From contig CM075344.1 of assembly GCA_037693485.1 (NCBI GenBank), positions 76,627,501 to 76,691,500 on the forward strand: a stretch of 64,000 bases of DNA, written 5' to 3'. This document shows positions 54,379 through 64,000 of the stretch, in pieces (within the stretch, counting starts at the first letter, position 1; every line of letters begins with the position of its first letter). The translations under genes and the position numbers were made by a program. The notes beneath the pieces were generated by a model that saw only the letters and a list, made by a program, of their open reading frames with translations, was not told the DNA's origin and did not search any database. The DNA comes from Kitagawia praeruptora. Its lineage: Eukaryota > Streptophyta > Magnoliopsida > Apiales > Apiaceae.

Positions 54379-56413
54379 CTAGATGATAGCCCATGCGAAG
54401 CACGGTCGAAATAATTTATTAAAATTGATTATTTTTTATTAAATTTTATAGGAAATATTTTATTTATCATTAAAAAATACTATAAAAATGATAAAAGTAC
54501 AAAAGAAAATTACGATATTTATGGAACTCAGTAGTTTATAAAAAAAGAATTGTAATTACATCAAAATTCCAATATTTCTAGGAGACACAAATTTAGAAAT
54601 AAGTATCATTAAAACGTGATTTCACTTACAAATAAGATATTAGATGATAAGGGCCCGAGAAAATTTAATTAAATTGATCATTAATTTATTAAAAAAAATT
54701 ACGTTATTTACAAAGAATTTGCTTATTAATAAAGGTCATTTTATATATTATTTATTTAAGTTTATTTAAGAAAATCGAGAAAAAAAACTAAATGATTCCG
54801 ATATATACGTTAAAATGTACATGATTATGATAAATATGTTATTTTTGAACTGAATAGAGTTATAATAAAAATTATAATTATAATAGTATTAACAATTTAT
54901 TATTTTAATAAAAAATAATATAGAATCCTTGGAGAAATAGGAATCTTATGGGTGGAACTAATTTTTGGTACCAAATTACCATTAAAAATGTATTTCGTTT
55001 GTTATAGATAAGCATGTCACCGTAGATTAACATTTGTATTCGTAGTCTTTTTTTTATTAAGTTGCAATAAAAAAAATTATAATTGTAATATCATTTATTT
55101 ATTTATTTTATAAAATAACATAGAATTCTAGAGAAAATAGGAGTCTTGGGGTGAAACCAAAATATGGTACGAACCAAATTTGGTATAAAATAGTACATTA
55201 AAAAGGGGTTTTGTTATTAATACACGTTATAGATATAGATTTATTTATTATTTATTTAAGATTATATTTTAAACAATCAAGAAAACATAAGATACATGGT
55301 TCTGGTTCTAATATATACGTTATTTATACAATTCAGTAAAATTATAGTAAAATAATTATAATTAAAACAAAATTCCAAACAATTGTTTTAGAAAATAATA
55401 TGAATTTTAGGGGAGTAGGAATCTGTGATGAAATAAGGGTGAAACCAAATTTGTTACGAAAATATCATTAAACAAAAATTTATTAATAAAGGTTATAGAT
55501 TCGTTAGTGTTTTATCAAATGTTATAGGATCTGGCTACGTATTCGTTGGTGTTTTACCCTCTATTTGTTGGTGATTTTTGATCGTCAGTTTTTTCAAGTT
55601 AAAAAAATTATAAACAAAAGAATTATAATCATCATAAGAACTCTATTTTTAACTCTTTTTAAAGGAACATAGTATTTTAGGGAAAATATGATTTTTTTAA
55701 AAAAAATTACAAATAAAAGAATTATAATTATAGGACACGCATTCGTAAGATGCGTAATGCGTGGGTATATAGGGCCAGAGCTCCCGACTTTCAGCATTTT
55801 GGGTCATGAGGCTCCAAATCTAGGTATTTTGGGCATTTTCTCCATATTTTTAGTAATAATTTTAAAAATAATTAATGTTTTTAGTGAATGTTGATTCTAA
55901 ATTCATGTCGTTTGGTCATGATCTGTACAAAACCAGAGTTCAATTCCTGCTGTTTGTTTTTTTTGCCTTTTATTTCTCATATTAAATAATATTTTAACAT
56001 TTCTCCATTGTATTATATGATATAAGTAAAATAACCATATTAGAGTAATTGAATATATATAATTTTATTTTGAAACTTAGATATAATTAAGTTATGAAAA
56101 TATAAATAGTTTTAAATTATCTTCTAAAATTAAATGTAATAAAAATAAGAACACATGAATGTATGTATTTTTTTAAGACAATTCACTTATTTCACTTGGA
56201 ATAAACTTTTAAAAATTGTTATTTTAAAAATTTTTCTTATTTGTAGTTAGATAGAAAATATAAAAAACATTTTAAATTCATTCAATTTCATATAAAGTTC
56301 TCACAAAAAAAATCATATCAAGTTATTATTCTATCAACATTAGTTTAAGGGTATTTATATTAAGTACAACTAAAATCCATGTGTTGCTCTATTATATATA
56401 GAAAGAGAAGAGA
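54379..56413 (-). mobile_element. Non-autonomous Helitron, 2,035 bp
   Basis: On the minus strand it begins TCTCTTCTCTTTCTATATAT (preceded by A) and ends with a hairpin (CCGTGCTTCGCATGGG), a short spacer and CTAG, followed by T. These are the Helitron termini and the expected A|T target. No Rep/helicase is encoded. Inside, a degenerate ~200-bp module is repeated about three times (54930, 55135, 55410; AGGAATCTxxGGGTGAAACC), and a B-box-like segment (AGAGTTCAATTCCTGC) is at about 55936. Confidence 0.75.
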
Positions 56414-58256
56414 TTTTTATATGTAACTTAATTTTAAAAGAAATGTATAGTTTTTTTTTTTAAATGTACAAAAATATTATGTAACCCACCAATATTCTTT
56501 TATGGTGTTTTGTTAATTATATAAGGAAATACACTTTTGAGTATTTGTACGTGTTTTTAACTATATAAGGAAGTAGCCAACTTTTGGTAACTTGTTGGCA
56601 ACTACACAACTCCAAGCAACCAAGGTGTCATGCCACATAGGAATTGACAATGATAAGTGGATTTGATATCTACTTGGAGCGTTCCATATCGGCTTAAATT
56701 GATTCACTTGGCCTCAAGTTTGTTGTAATTTTGATGTGTTTTGTTTAGTTGTGCAGGTTCGTGAGATATCGATTAGGGCTGGCATTTTCCGTCAATTTTG
56801 GAGTTGGAAGTTAGCATTGGAATCAAGAATGGGAACTTGTTTAAGATTTCATGAAGATTATATGGCTAAAGGATTGAAGACGGAAGCTAATGGAAAAGAA
56901 ATGGGAGAAAACGGAGTGAAAACGACGAGCAAAATCATCATCCGACCAGAAGTCAGCCAGGCAGACTACGCTCCTAGCTAGGTAGTCTGCGCAGCAGAAC
57001 AGAATGGAGGTGCACAGTCTGCGCCCTTGCTAGGCAGACTGCGCCCTATGAGGCCAGAATTGCTGAAATTTTACTGTTTTGCCCTAATTCGAATTCTAAT
57101 TGTATTTTTGGTATTTTCTAGTACCAAAATCAATTTCTAATTGTATTGTAGGATATTTACTTGCTTAGTAAGATATCTAGGGCTATAAAAACACATCTTA
57201 GCGTTGTAATTTGATCGTTTTTATTTTTATCATAGCATAGAATTGCAAGGGAGAAAAGCGGAGAAAGATTCAACGCTCGTGACAAGCACGGATCTAGATC
57301 TACTTCATCTTTTGTATACGTTGGATTATAGATTTGTTTTCTCAACTCATTGTTTTAATAATATCATTACTTTCTTTCATATCTTGTTTAATATCATGTT
57401 TTCATTAAATTCCATGGTGACGAACGGTTCAATTATGAACTAACCGTTGTCATGGGATTCTAACGGATTTATTTATGGAGTATTAGTATCTTGATGCTTT
57501 AAGAATCTGTGTGTGATGTATATCTGATATCCTTGTTGTAAGAACTTGTATTAAAAATGTAATTATTATTATTGAATGGAATAAATATTTATCTGATTTA
57601 TTCAACTCGATGGAACGATGTGTTATAGACGGATATTATTATCGTTATATGTATTTAATTGAGGTTAGAGAGTTTCCCGTATATGTAAAAAAAAAAAAAT
57701 AGTATTTGCCGTTTCGGCAGACCGTACTTTTAAAAGCTCAGCGGTTTCGTTTTTAAAAACGTATTTATATCAAAACTGATCAAATAAATTTTAAAATATT
57801 CTTGTCTCAAGTTTTATTCATTCTATCATGTTTGAGGATTTTTCAAATTATTTTCGTGATTTTTCGTAAAAATTTTGCCTCTGTTTTATATCCGAAATTC
57901 CACTAAGCGGCAATTACGGAACCGATTTCATGAGACCTGAATAAAATATTCACAAAAGCAAAATATTTCCCAACAAATCTGTCAATAATACCAATACCAG
58001 CCGCCAGCAATCATTCTCTCAAAATTATTGTTTCAAAAGTCATAAATTTCTTAGAGAGAAAATTCTAGTGTTCTTCAATTTCAAGCTCCAAATTGGAGGC
58101 TTTCCCGGAATTGAAATTCAACGTTCTTGGGCTCAAATTAAAGGTATGAAAATCTAGTTTCTAAATATGTACCCAGAATTCGTGGGGGATCAATATTTCA
58201 TTTTATATGATTTTTACAAAATTCGAATTTAAAGATTCAAAATTATGATTTTTCGT
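56414..58256. other. Region without supported gene, possible old LTR
   Basis: 56560-57975 has LTR-like traits: CTATAAAAACACATC (TATA-like, about 57182), a GC-rich duplicated GGCAGACTGCGCCC segment (about 56960-57050) and an end TTTCCCAACA (57975). No opposite LTR or target site was found. 58080-58143 ends in AAAG|GTATGA like a leader exon and donor. Element 3 then begins. Confidence 0.35.
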
Positions 58257-58657
58257 TGTTACAACCAGTTTCCGTCGGTGTATCCGCTCAGTCGGACCTG
58301 CAATTGAAGAAGAATGCGAGGGTGTGGCCCCCCGATTCACCTCCGGTGTGAGAATGAGTTAACTGGTCTTTTGATGAGTAATATTAAACGTAGAGTGTTT
58401 GTGTTGTGTGTAAGTGATTGAATGAATGATATCAAACCTCTGTTAACCCTTTTAATTCTCTATACTGGCAGTTATCGGAGAGTAGGACGAATGGAGAACG
58501 TGTCCCACGTTCCCACGTTCCCAGGGAATACAACTGAATGGACCGTTGCGCATAACTGGGCTGAATGGTACGGGCCCTCGCCAGTCTAGAGCCTCTCCAA
58601 GCCAATTATCCTCATTGGGCTTTCGGTCCAGCCCGGTAAGAAGTTGGGCCTCTAACA
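58257..58657 (-). repeat. Probable 3' LTR of element 3
   Basis: On plus it reads TGTTACAACC ... GCCTCTAACA (TGTTA/TAACA inverted ends), 401 bp. On minus a purine tract (CCTAGGGACA) precedes it. CACACCGGAGGTGAATCGGG on minus resembles the R/U5 style of plant Gypsy LTRs. The other LTR is outside the window, so the limits are inferred. Confidence 0.6.
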
Positions 58658-58888
58658 TGTCCCTAGGCTTCGTTCGGAATTATCCTCAGGACGAAGGCTA
58701 AAGCCCAAGCCCATCTTCGGAAGTCTGTCTTCGTACGTGTCCTTCGGATAAGAATGGCGATGGACAAGGCCGAGACGCCTCCTGGGAAGTCGTGTCCCTT
58801 TATGGATGACAACTGTCTGTCCTTGAGATTCGTGCTGCAATCCCCGCCGTTGAATATGAAACGGCTCTGTCCAAACGTCACATCCCTG

Positions 58889-58896
58889 TATATAAA
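58889..58896 (+). promoter_or_regulatory. TATA box of the element 3 antisense gene
   Basis: TATATAAA in CCTGTATATAAACC. The leader exon would be about 58920-59105 (CAA|GTAAGT donor), with intron 59106-59557 ending GCAG four bases before the ATG. 58658-58888 holds no supported coding sequence. Confidence 0.7.
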
Positions 58897-59561
58897 CCTT
58901 CCAGACTCATTCAGTTCCCACTTTTACGCCTATCGATTGAACAAAACACCAGAGCCAAAAACTTTTATTTCTCAGAGCTTTTTGCAAACAACGATTGGAA
59001 ACGTCAATTCATCGCCGGTCATCTTCTCTTCTCCGACTCCGGTGGACGTCTACATTCGAGCAACTTATCCTCAAGAACTCAGCCTCATCAAGGATCTTCA
59101 AACAAGTAAGTTAACATTTCCCTTCTCGCTTCTTTACCCTAACTATTTTGCACCCTATATATTCGTGTATGTGTTTATACGTATATGCACATGAAGTTGC
59201 CTGTGATTCTCAAACATTGTATGTTCATGCCTGCAAGTAGTTAGGTGGCCTTTGATATACCATTTTATCTTTTAATTGTTTTTCTCTACGATTACGGAAT
59301 TGGTCTGGAGAACGGCCTGGGCAAGAACTTCCTTCGGGATCTTCGAACCCTGAGAATACTTTTCATACCAGTCCGACCGCTTTAGAACTCCTAGGGACCC
59401 TCTAATCTCCCGAAAATTTAGGCCTTCAGATTCCTTTGACCTAGGCCGTAGGTGTTCCGACCGATCCAGGCTCACTGTACTCGGCCCTTCTTTCCTTTCG
59501 AATTCCTTTTTCTTTATCCGAGTACAGGGCTAACCGTCTCTTCATTTCCGAATGCAGGGAC

Positions 59562-61374
59562 ATGGATCGGTCAACCGAAGGTGCCGGTCCTTCGGAGGCA
59601 TCACCGTTTAGCGATGTCGGGGAATATCCTGCGGCGAACTTTCGGTCGCACCTGACTGAGGAAAAAATAGAAGAGTTCCATTCCAAATACCAAGTAGAGA
59701 GGAAGGTCTGGTACTTCTTCACTCCTAGGAAGAGAGACCGTATTTGGCACAACCCTGAGGTTCCACCTCTCTTCGGCGGAAGCGTGGCCACCGGTATATC
59801 CGAAATGGCCTTCAAATGTGGCTTTCGGCTGCCGATGCTGCCAATACTGAAAAAATTGCTGAGGCAAGTTGGGATCGCCATAGGACAGCTGGATCCAAAC
59901 AGCTTTTTTCATATAAACGCTTTCCAAGCCCGATGCTTAGCCAAAAGGATGACTCCGAGGACAACCCTGTTCTGGCATCATTATGAGCTCCGGAGGAATT
60001 CCAAAAGCAACGGCTTCTACACTATCGCTCGTCGGACCGGCAGGGCCGATTGGGCTCAAACGAACTCCAACAATAGGGGGGCCCATGAGAAGTGGGTTTT
60101 CATCTCGGGCCCGAAAATGGAGAAGTATGGCCGCTGGCAGGATCTGGACCCGTCGAGGTTACAGTATCCCGAGATGTTGGAGGCGGACAAACACGATTAT
60201 CGTCTTCTTTGTGAACTCGATATGAGTAGGGTTCCCCTATCGGACAGCCGGGATAACAATTGGTTGGTCGCCCTCTGGGGTAGTGGTAACATTTATCCTT
60301 ACTTCTTTCCCATCCGAATGCTTCTATTATTGTATTTTCTTTTCCAGTTTCCAATGTTTTAACATTAGTATTTTTGTGCAGTGTCTACTCTTCAGGATAT
60401 CATCGAGCGCAAGCGCAGGAAGGCATCTCAGCTTTCAATAACCGCTACGGCCGAAGCCGATGCTGCTGCTCAATCGGCCGGCAAAGAGCTGGAAACTGTT
60501 CCCGATTCAGGGGTCGAAGCTCCATTGGTTTCTTCTCCTCCGCGAGGTCAAGGGGATGGTATCGTCCAGACCCCCTCGGCCGACTCCCGAAAAAGGGGCC
60601 GGTCGGGAGATGCCGGGCTGAAAGTATACTCTCCTCCCTGGGGAGTTATCGAGACGGATCAAATCATCGTCCCTGCCCCCCAACTGTCTACCGTAGTAGG
60701 CCCTGATCTCTGCCGCGGTCTCATTCTGCCCGCCGACAGGCCCACGTTTGCTAAGGCAAACGACCTTGAGGCTTGTACTGAAATGCTGGCTCTGCTCTCC
60801 ATGGTAAGCTTTTTCTCCTTCGGTGTTATTTCCTTCACTTGTATTCAGTGTTTAATTCTTTTCCCTTGTTTATTTCCAGGGGGTCTCTTGGTCGGCCGTC
60901 GTGACCGAACGGATGGAGGGTATACAGAAAAAGCTGGAGGCTGCCAACCAGACTGAAGTTCGGGCAGTCAAGGCTGAAGAGGACCTCCGGAATGCAACTT
61001 CTGACTTGGAGAGGGTCACCGGCCAATCTAACTCCTTGAAGGCCGAGAATGATGCCTTGAAGGCAAAGTTGCAGGAGATGGACGCCTTGAGGGCTAGGGT
61101 CGAGTGGAGAAACAAGCAGCTCAAGCTTTCAAGGAAAAATGTTCGGAAGCTGCAGAAGACCCTGGAGCTGACCGAAGAAAGATGCTACCAAATGGGGTAT
61201 GACGGCGCTGTGCTAAAGGCACATTCTTTGGGCTTCGATCATACCCAGCTGGTAGATCCTTCGCTCGGGATGACGGATCCGGTTGGTCGGGAGGGGTCTG
61301 ATCAACCTTTAGAGGTTTCTTCGGGCGAAGATGAGTCTCTCTCCGACGAACCTCCAGCTGATGAAGCCTTCTAA
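59562..61374 (+). CDS. Intact antisense PF04195-like gene of element 3 (three coding exons)
   Basis: Exons 59562-60279, 60382-60803 and 60880-61374 join in frame to 544 aa (GT..AG at each junction; phases 1 and 0). Exon 1 of the coding part holds the PF04195-type core (MAFKCGFRLPMLPILKKLLR, IGQLDPNSFFHINAFQA, NGFYTIARRTG). The middle is a low-complexity linker with a basic patch (IIERKRRKA). The last exon is a coiled coil of about 90 residues (EDLRNATSDLERVTGQSNSL, NDALKAKLQEM) with an acidic end. The gene lies antisense to gag-pol, between pol and the 3' LTR. No known enzyme motif is seen. The family name 'putative gypsy type transposon' is descriptive only; a role in regulation or particle assembly would be a guess. 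Confidence 0.78.
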
Positions 61375-62241
61375 TATTTTCGTAGCTTTTTGATATTTTC
61401 GAACTTGTAATATTTAACTTTGCCTTCGGGCTCACTACTCGTGCCTTCGGGCTTGTAATATTTTACTTTGCCTTCGGGCTTGTTTTATATATTTCTGCCT
61501 TTGCATAATATTCGTTTGTATGCGTCTTCGGCTTCATTTTGCCTTAGCATATTTATTTTATTATTATGCATCTTCGGCCATTTTTGGCTTCTGTTTCTGT
61601 TCATGCGTCTTTGGCTTTGACTTGCCTTGGCATGACTTTTCTTTTTTATGCCTCTTCGGCTTCATTTTGCCTTAGCATATTTATTTTATTATTATGCATC
61701 TTCGGCCATTTTTGCCTTAGCATAATTTTTGCCTTTTTGTGCATCTTTGGTCGTAACCTAGCTGTCCCTGAGTATTTAAGGGGTTTTGTAAATGATTAAG
61801 GTCTCGTTCGGTCGGTTGAAAAATATTTCCTCCCGGCCTTAATTAATGTCAAAGCAACTTGAATACTAAGGCAATTTTGTAAGAGGCCAAATTTTATTCG
61901 GTCGGCCCCAAATTTGGATTCGTCAAGTATTTGTGGCTTAAAACACAATGAACTTGAACACTACCAATAAGTTAAAAGGCGCATGTTTTATACGGTCGGC
62001 CCCAAACATGGGTCTATTAAGCTTAACATTGCGTACTTAGCTTTTTGGCCATAAATGTACTTAGCTTAACAATAACGGATAAAGAATGGAGCAAAACAAT
62101 CTTTTCATTAATCATGCAATTCTTACATAGACTTGATTACATAGACTTGATTATAGATTGATGCTAGCTTATGGAATTCAGAATAGAGTTGCATAAGACA
62201 AAATACTGAAGTAAAAAACAATAAAAATTGAACCAGTGAGC
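61375..62241. repeat. Spacer of element 3 with degenerate CTTCGGC repeats
   Basis: CCTTCGGGCTTGTAATATTT and CATCTTCGGCCATTTTTGCC motifs repeat at 61420-61760, corresponding in position to the tandem arrays after pol in element 1. Further on, TTCGGTCGGCCCCAAA occurs twice (about 61897, 61999). No gene; the ORF at 61566-61799 is repeat-derived. Confidence 0.75.
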
Positions 62242-64000
62242 TTACTGGTAGAAACGTCGAAGGCGAGCAGCATGCCAGGTGTTTTTGATTGGGCTACCGT
62301 CTGGATGAGCCAATTTGTAGGTGCCCGGTCGGACCACTTCAATTACCACGTATGGACCTTCCCAGTTGGGCATAAGCTTGCCTTTTTTGGCTGGCATGGA
62401 GGTGGCTAACTCCCGAAGCACTAAGTCCCCGGTTCGGAAGGATCTCTTCTTCACCCCCGAATCATAATACTGGGCTGTCTGCAATTGGTACCTTAAGTTT
62501 CTTTGGTGGGCAGCCTCTCTTTCTTCTTCGAGTAAGTCCACATTCGCTCGAAGCCCGAACTCATTCGTCTCCACGTTAAACACTTCTGTTCGGTAAGACT
62601 CCAGGCCAACTTCGACAGGTAGAAGGGCATCAGTTCCGAAGGCCAGTTTGAAAGGCGTTTCCCCGGTTGAAGATCTCGTGGTGGTTCGGTAAGCCCATAG
62701 GACCCATGGTAGTTCTTCAGCCCAAAGTCCTTTAGCTTCCCCCAACCTTTTCTTGATTCCATCAAAGATGATTTTGTTGGCCGCCTCGATCGCCCCATTT
62801 CCCTGGGGATGCCCTACCGAACTGAACTTCTGTTGTATCCCGAACTGAGCCAGGAATTTTCTGAACTTGCTCCCAATGAACTGAGTACCGTTATCGGACA
62901 CACAAACCATAGGTATGCCAAACCTCAAGATGACCTGTTCTAGCATGAATTTCTTCGCGGCTTCTTCGGTAATGGCCGAAAGGGGTTTTGCTTCTATCCA
63001 CTTAGTCATATAGTCGATTGCCACAATACAGTATTTCGCTTGTTTAGTGCTGGTGGGTAGGATCCCCACAATATCGACCGCCCACATAGCAAATGGGATC
63101 GGGCTAAGGACTGAAGACATTTCTTCGGGAGGATGCTTCGGGATTGTGCTGAATAGCTGGCATTGCTTGCATTTCTTTGCATACTCTGTTGCGTCTTCCT
63201 TCATTTTAGGCCAGAAAAATCCCTGCCTTAGGATCTTGAAGGCTAAGGATCGTCCTGCCAAATGTTCTCAACAAATCCCTTCATGAACCGTCTCCAAAGC
63301 AAGCTGTTGTTCATCTTTGTCCAAACACCTAAGTAGCGGCTGGCTTGCCGATCGTCTGAACAAACGGCCCCCGACCAGAGTGTAATTTCCCGACCGATAC
63401 TTCACCTTCTGTGCTTCCCTTCGGTCAAGTGGTAGGATGCCTTTTTCCAAGAAAGCCCTGATGGGGGTCATCCAATTGACCCCTTGATGAATTTCCATGC
63501 ACTGCTTCTTGTCTATCGAAGGTGTCTTTACTTCGGTCAGATAGATGGACCCGCTTAGGTTTTGGGTTTCTGCCGAAGCTAACCTCGAGAGGGCGTCTGC
63601 CCGACTGTTGTTTTCTCTAGCTACTTGAGTTAACTCGAAAGTTTCAAACAGCAAAGATTGTTCACGTACCTTAAGGGCGTATGCCTTGGTTCGGGGATCT
63701 TTTTGCCCATACTCTCCTGAGAACTGTTTTACCACCAACATTGAATCACTGAACGCCCTAATGTGCTTAACTTCCAAATTTCTTGCCAAATCTAGCCCTG
63801 CCAAGAGTGCTTCATATTCGGCTTCGTTGTTCGTCAACGGGAAAGTGAACCTGATGGCTTGACGAATCTCGAATCCTTCTGGGCTTGTAAGAATTAGCCC
63901 TGCCCCGCACTTTTCCTTGGCGACCGACCCATCGACAAACAACTTCCATTTTCCCGGTGTCTGAATCATTTGTTCTTCAGGAGCTAAGTCATTCGGTCCC
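62242..64000 (-). pseudogene. Pol of element 3 (second RNase H and integrase), partial, one nonsense codon
   Basis: The frame enters from the window edge and is open through the ATG at 63969, so that ATG is internal. The second RNase H shows LFVDGSVAKEKCGAG, NEAEYEALLAG, AFSDSMLVV and ADALSRL. Integrase follows: HEGIC, then TGA (63268-63270), then EHLAGRSLAFKI in the same frame; a Gly codon GGA is the expected ancestor. The zinc finger (CKQCQLF) and the D, D, E residues in WAVDIVG, VSDNGTQF and NGAIEAAN are present. The C-terminus ends with the usual WEGPY..PGTYKLA module. Only one lesion is seen, so this copy is younger or better kept than element 1. Confidence 0.88.

Larger units (their letters stand above)
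58257..64000 (-). mobile_element. Element 3: Tat-type Ty3/Gypsy element, right-truncated by the window
   Basis: Read on the minus strand: pol (entering at the window edge), spacer with short tandem motifs, an antisense gene on plus, polypurine tract, 3' LTR. The architecture equals element 1. One nonsense codon is visible in pol. The 5' LTR, gag and most of RT lie outside the window. Confidence 0.85.

Noticed and set aside
59441..59927. Minus-strand ORFs of 108 and 146 codons
   Set aside because: Shadows of the antisense PF04195-like exon of element 3.

Overview
This is a nuclear window from a flowering plant, most likely a eudicot. The evidence is AT-rich DNA with spliceable introns (GT..AG), plant-type LTR retrotransposons, MULE, hAT, Tourist, Stowaway and Helitron elements, a GRAS transcription factor and a chloroplast-type PPR gene. 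The species cannot be named from the sequence. All calls come from reading the sequence; no database search was run.

Layout. 1-2303: AT-rich repeat modules with tRNA-like cores, ending in a Helitron-like 5' terminus on the minus strand. 2671-15131: Tat-type Ty3/Gypsy element 1 (plus strand) with a 5' LTR, gag, pol, tandem arrays, two antisense gene units and triplicated polypurine tracts, but no 3' LTR. 15404-19066: Tourist-like MITE, hAT MITE and fold-back elements. 19067-36243: a large MULE-like element (9-bp TSD TTATTTATA) carrying a broken multi-exon gene with a plant mobile domain, a DUF8039-like exon and an Ulp1-like segment. A Stowaway-type remnant lies inside it, and Gypsy element 2 (25759-35784, LTRs identical by eye, TSD GTAGT) is inserted in that remnant. 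36535-39770: small MULE and hAT MITEs and a Helitron-like end. 40550-43826: a small MULE whose left TIR was hit by a Tat-type element (element 4), now reduced to one LTR plus a truncated antisense gene.

Host genes. 44640-47087 (minus) is a degenerate E/E+-class PPR gene resembling the chloroplast editing factor CRR21. It is broken by a 25-bp tandem duplication and by further frameshifts and stops. 48659-49996 (minus) is an intact, intronless GRAS gene of the DELLA-like type without a DELLA motif. A SINE sits in its 5' leader and a Tourist-like MITE lies 33 bp past its stop codon. 50221-58256 is mostly non-coding, with a Stowaway MITE, a GA microsatellite and a 2.0-kb Helitron. 58257-64000 is Tat-type element 3 on the minus strand (3' LTR, an intact antisense four-exon gene, and pol running off the window edge).

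Main point. Three separate Tat-type elements (1, 3, 4) carry the same antisense gene unit: its own TATA box, a 5'-UTR intron whose acceptor lies 0-4 nt before the ATG, a PF04195-like ('putative gypsy type transposon') domain, and in elements 1 and 3 a C-terminal coiled coil. In element 3 all exons join in frame. Element 1 also has a second, short antisense gene with its own TATA box.
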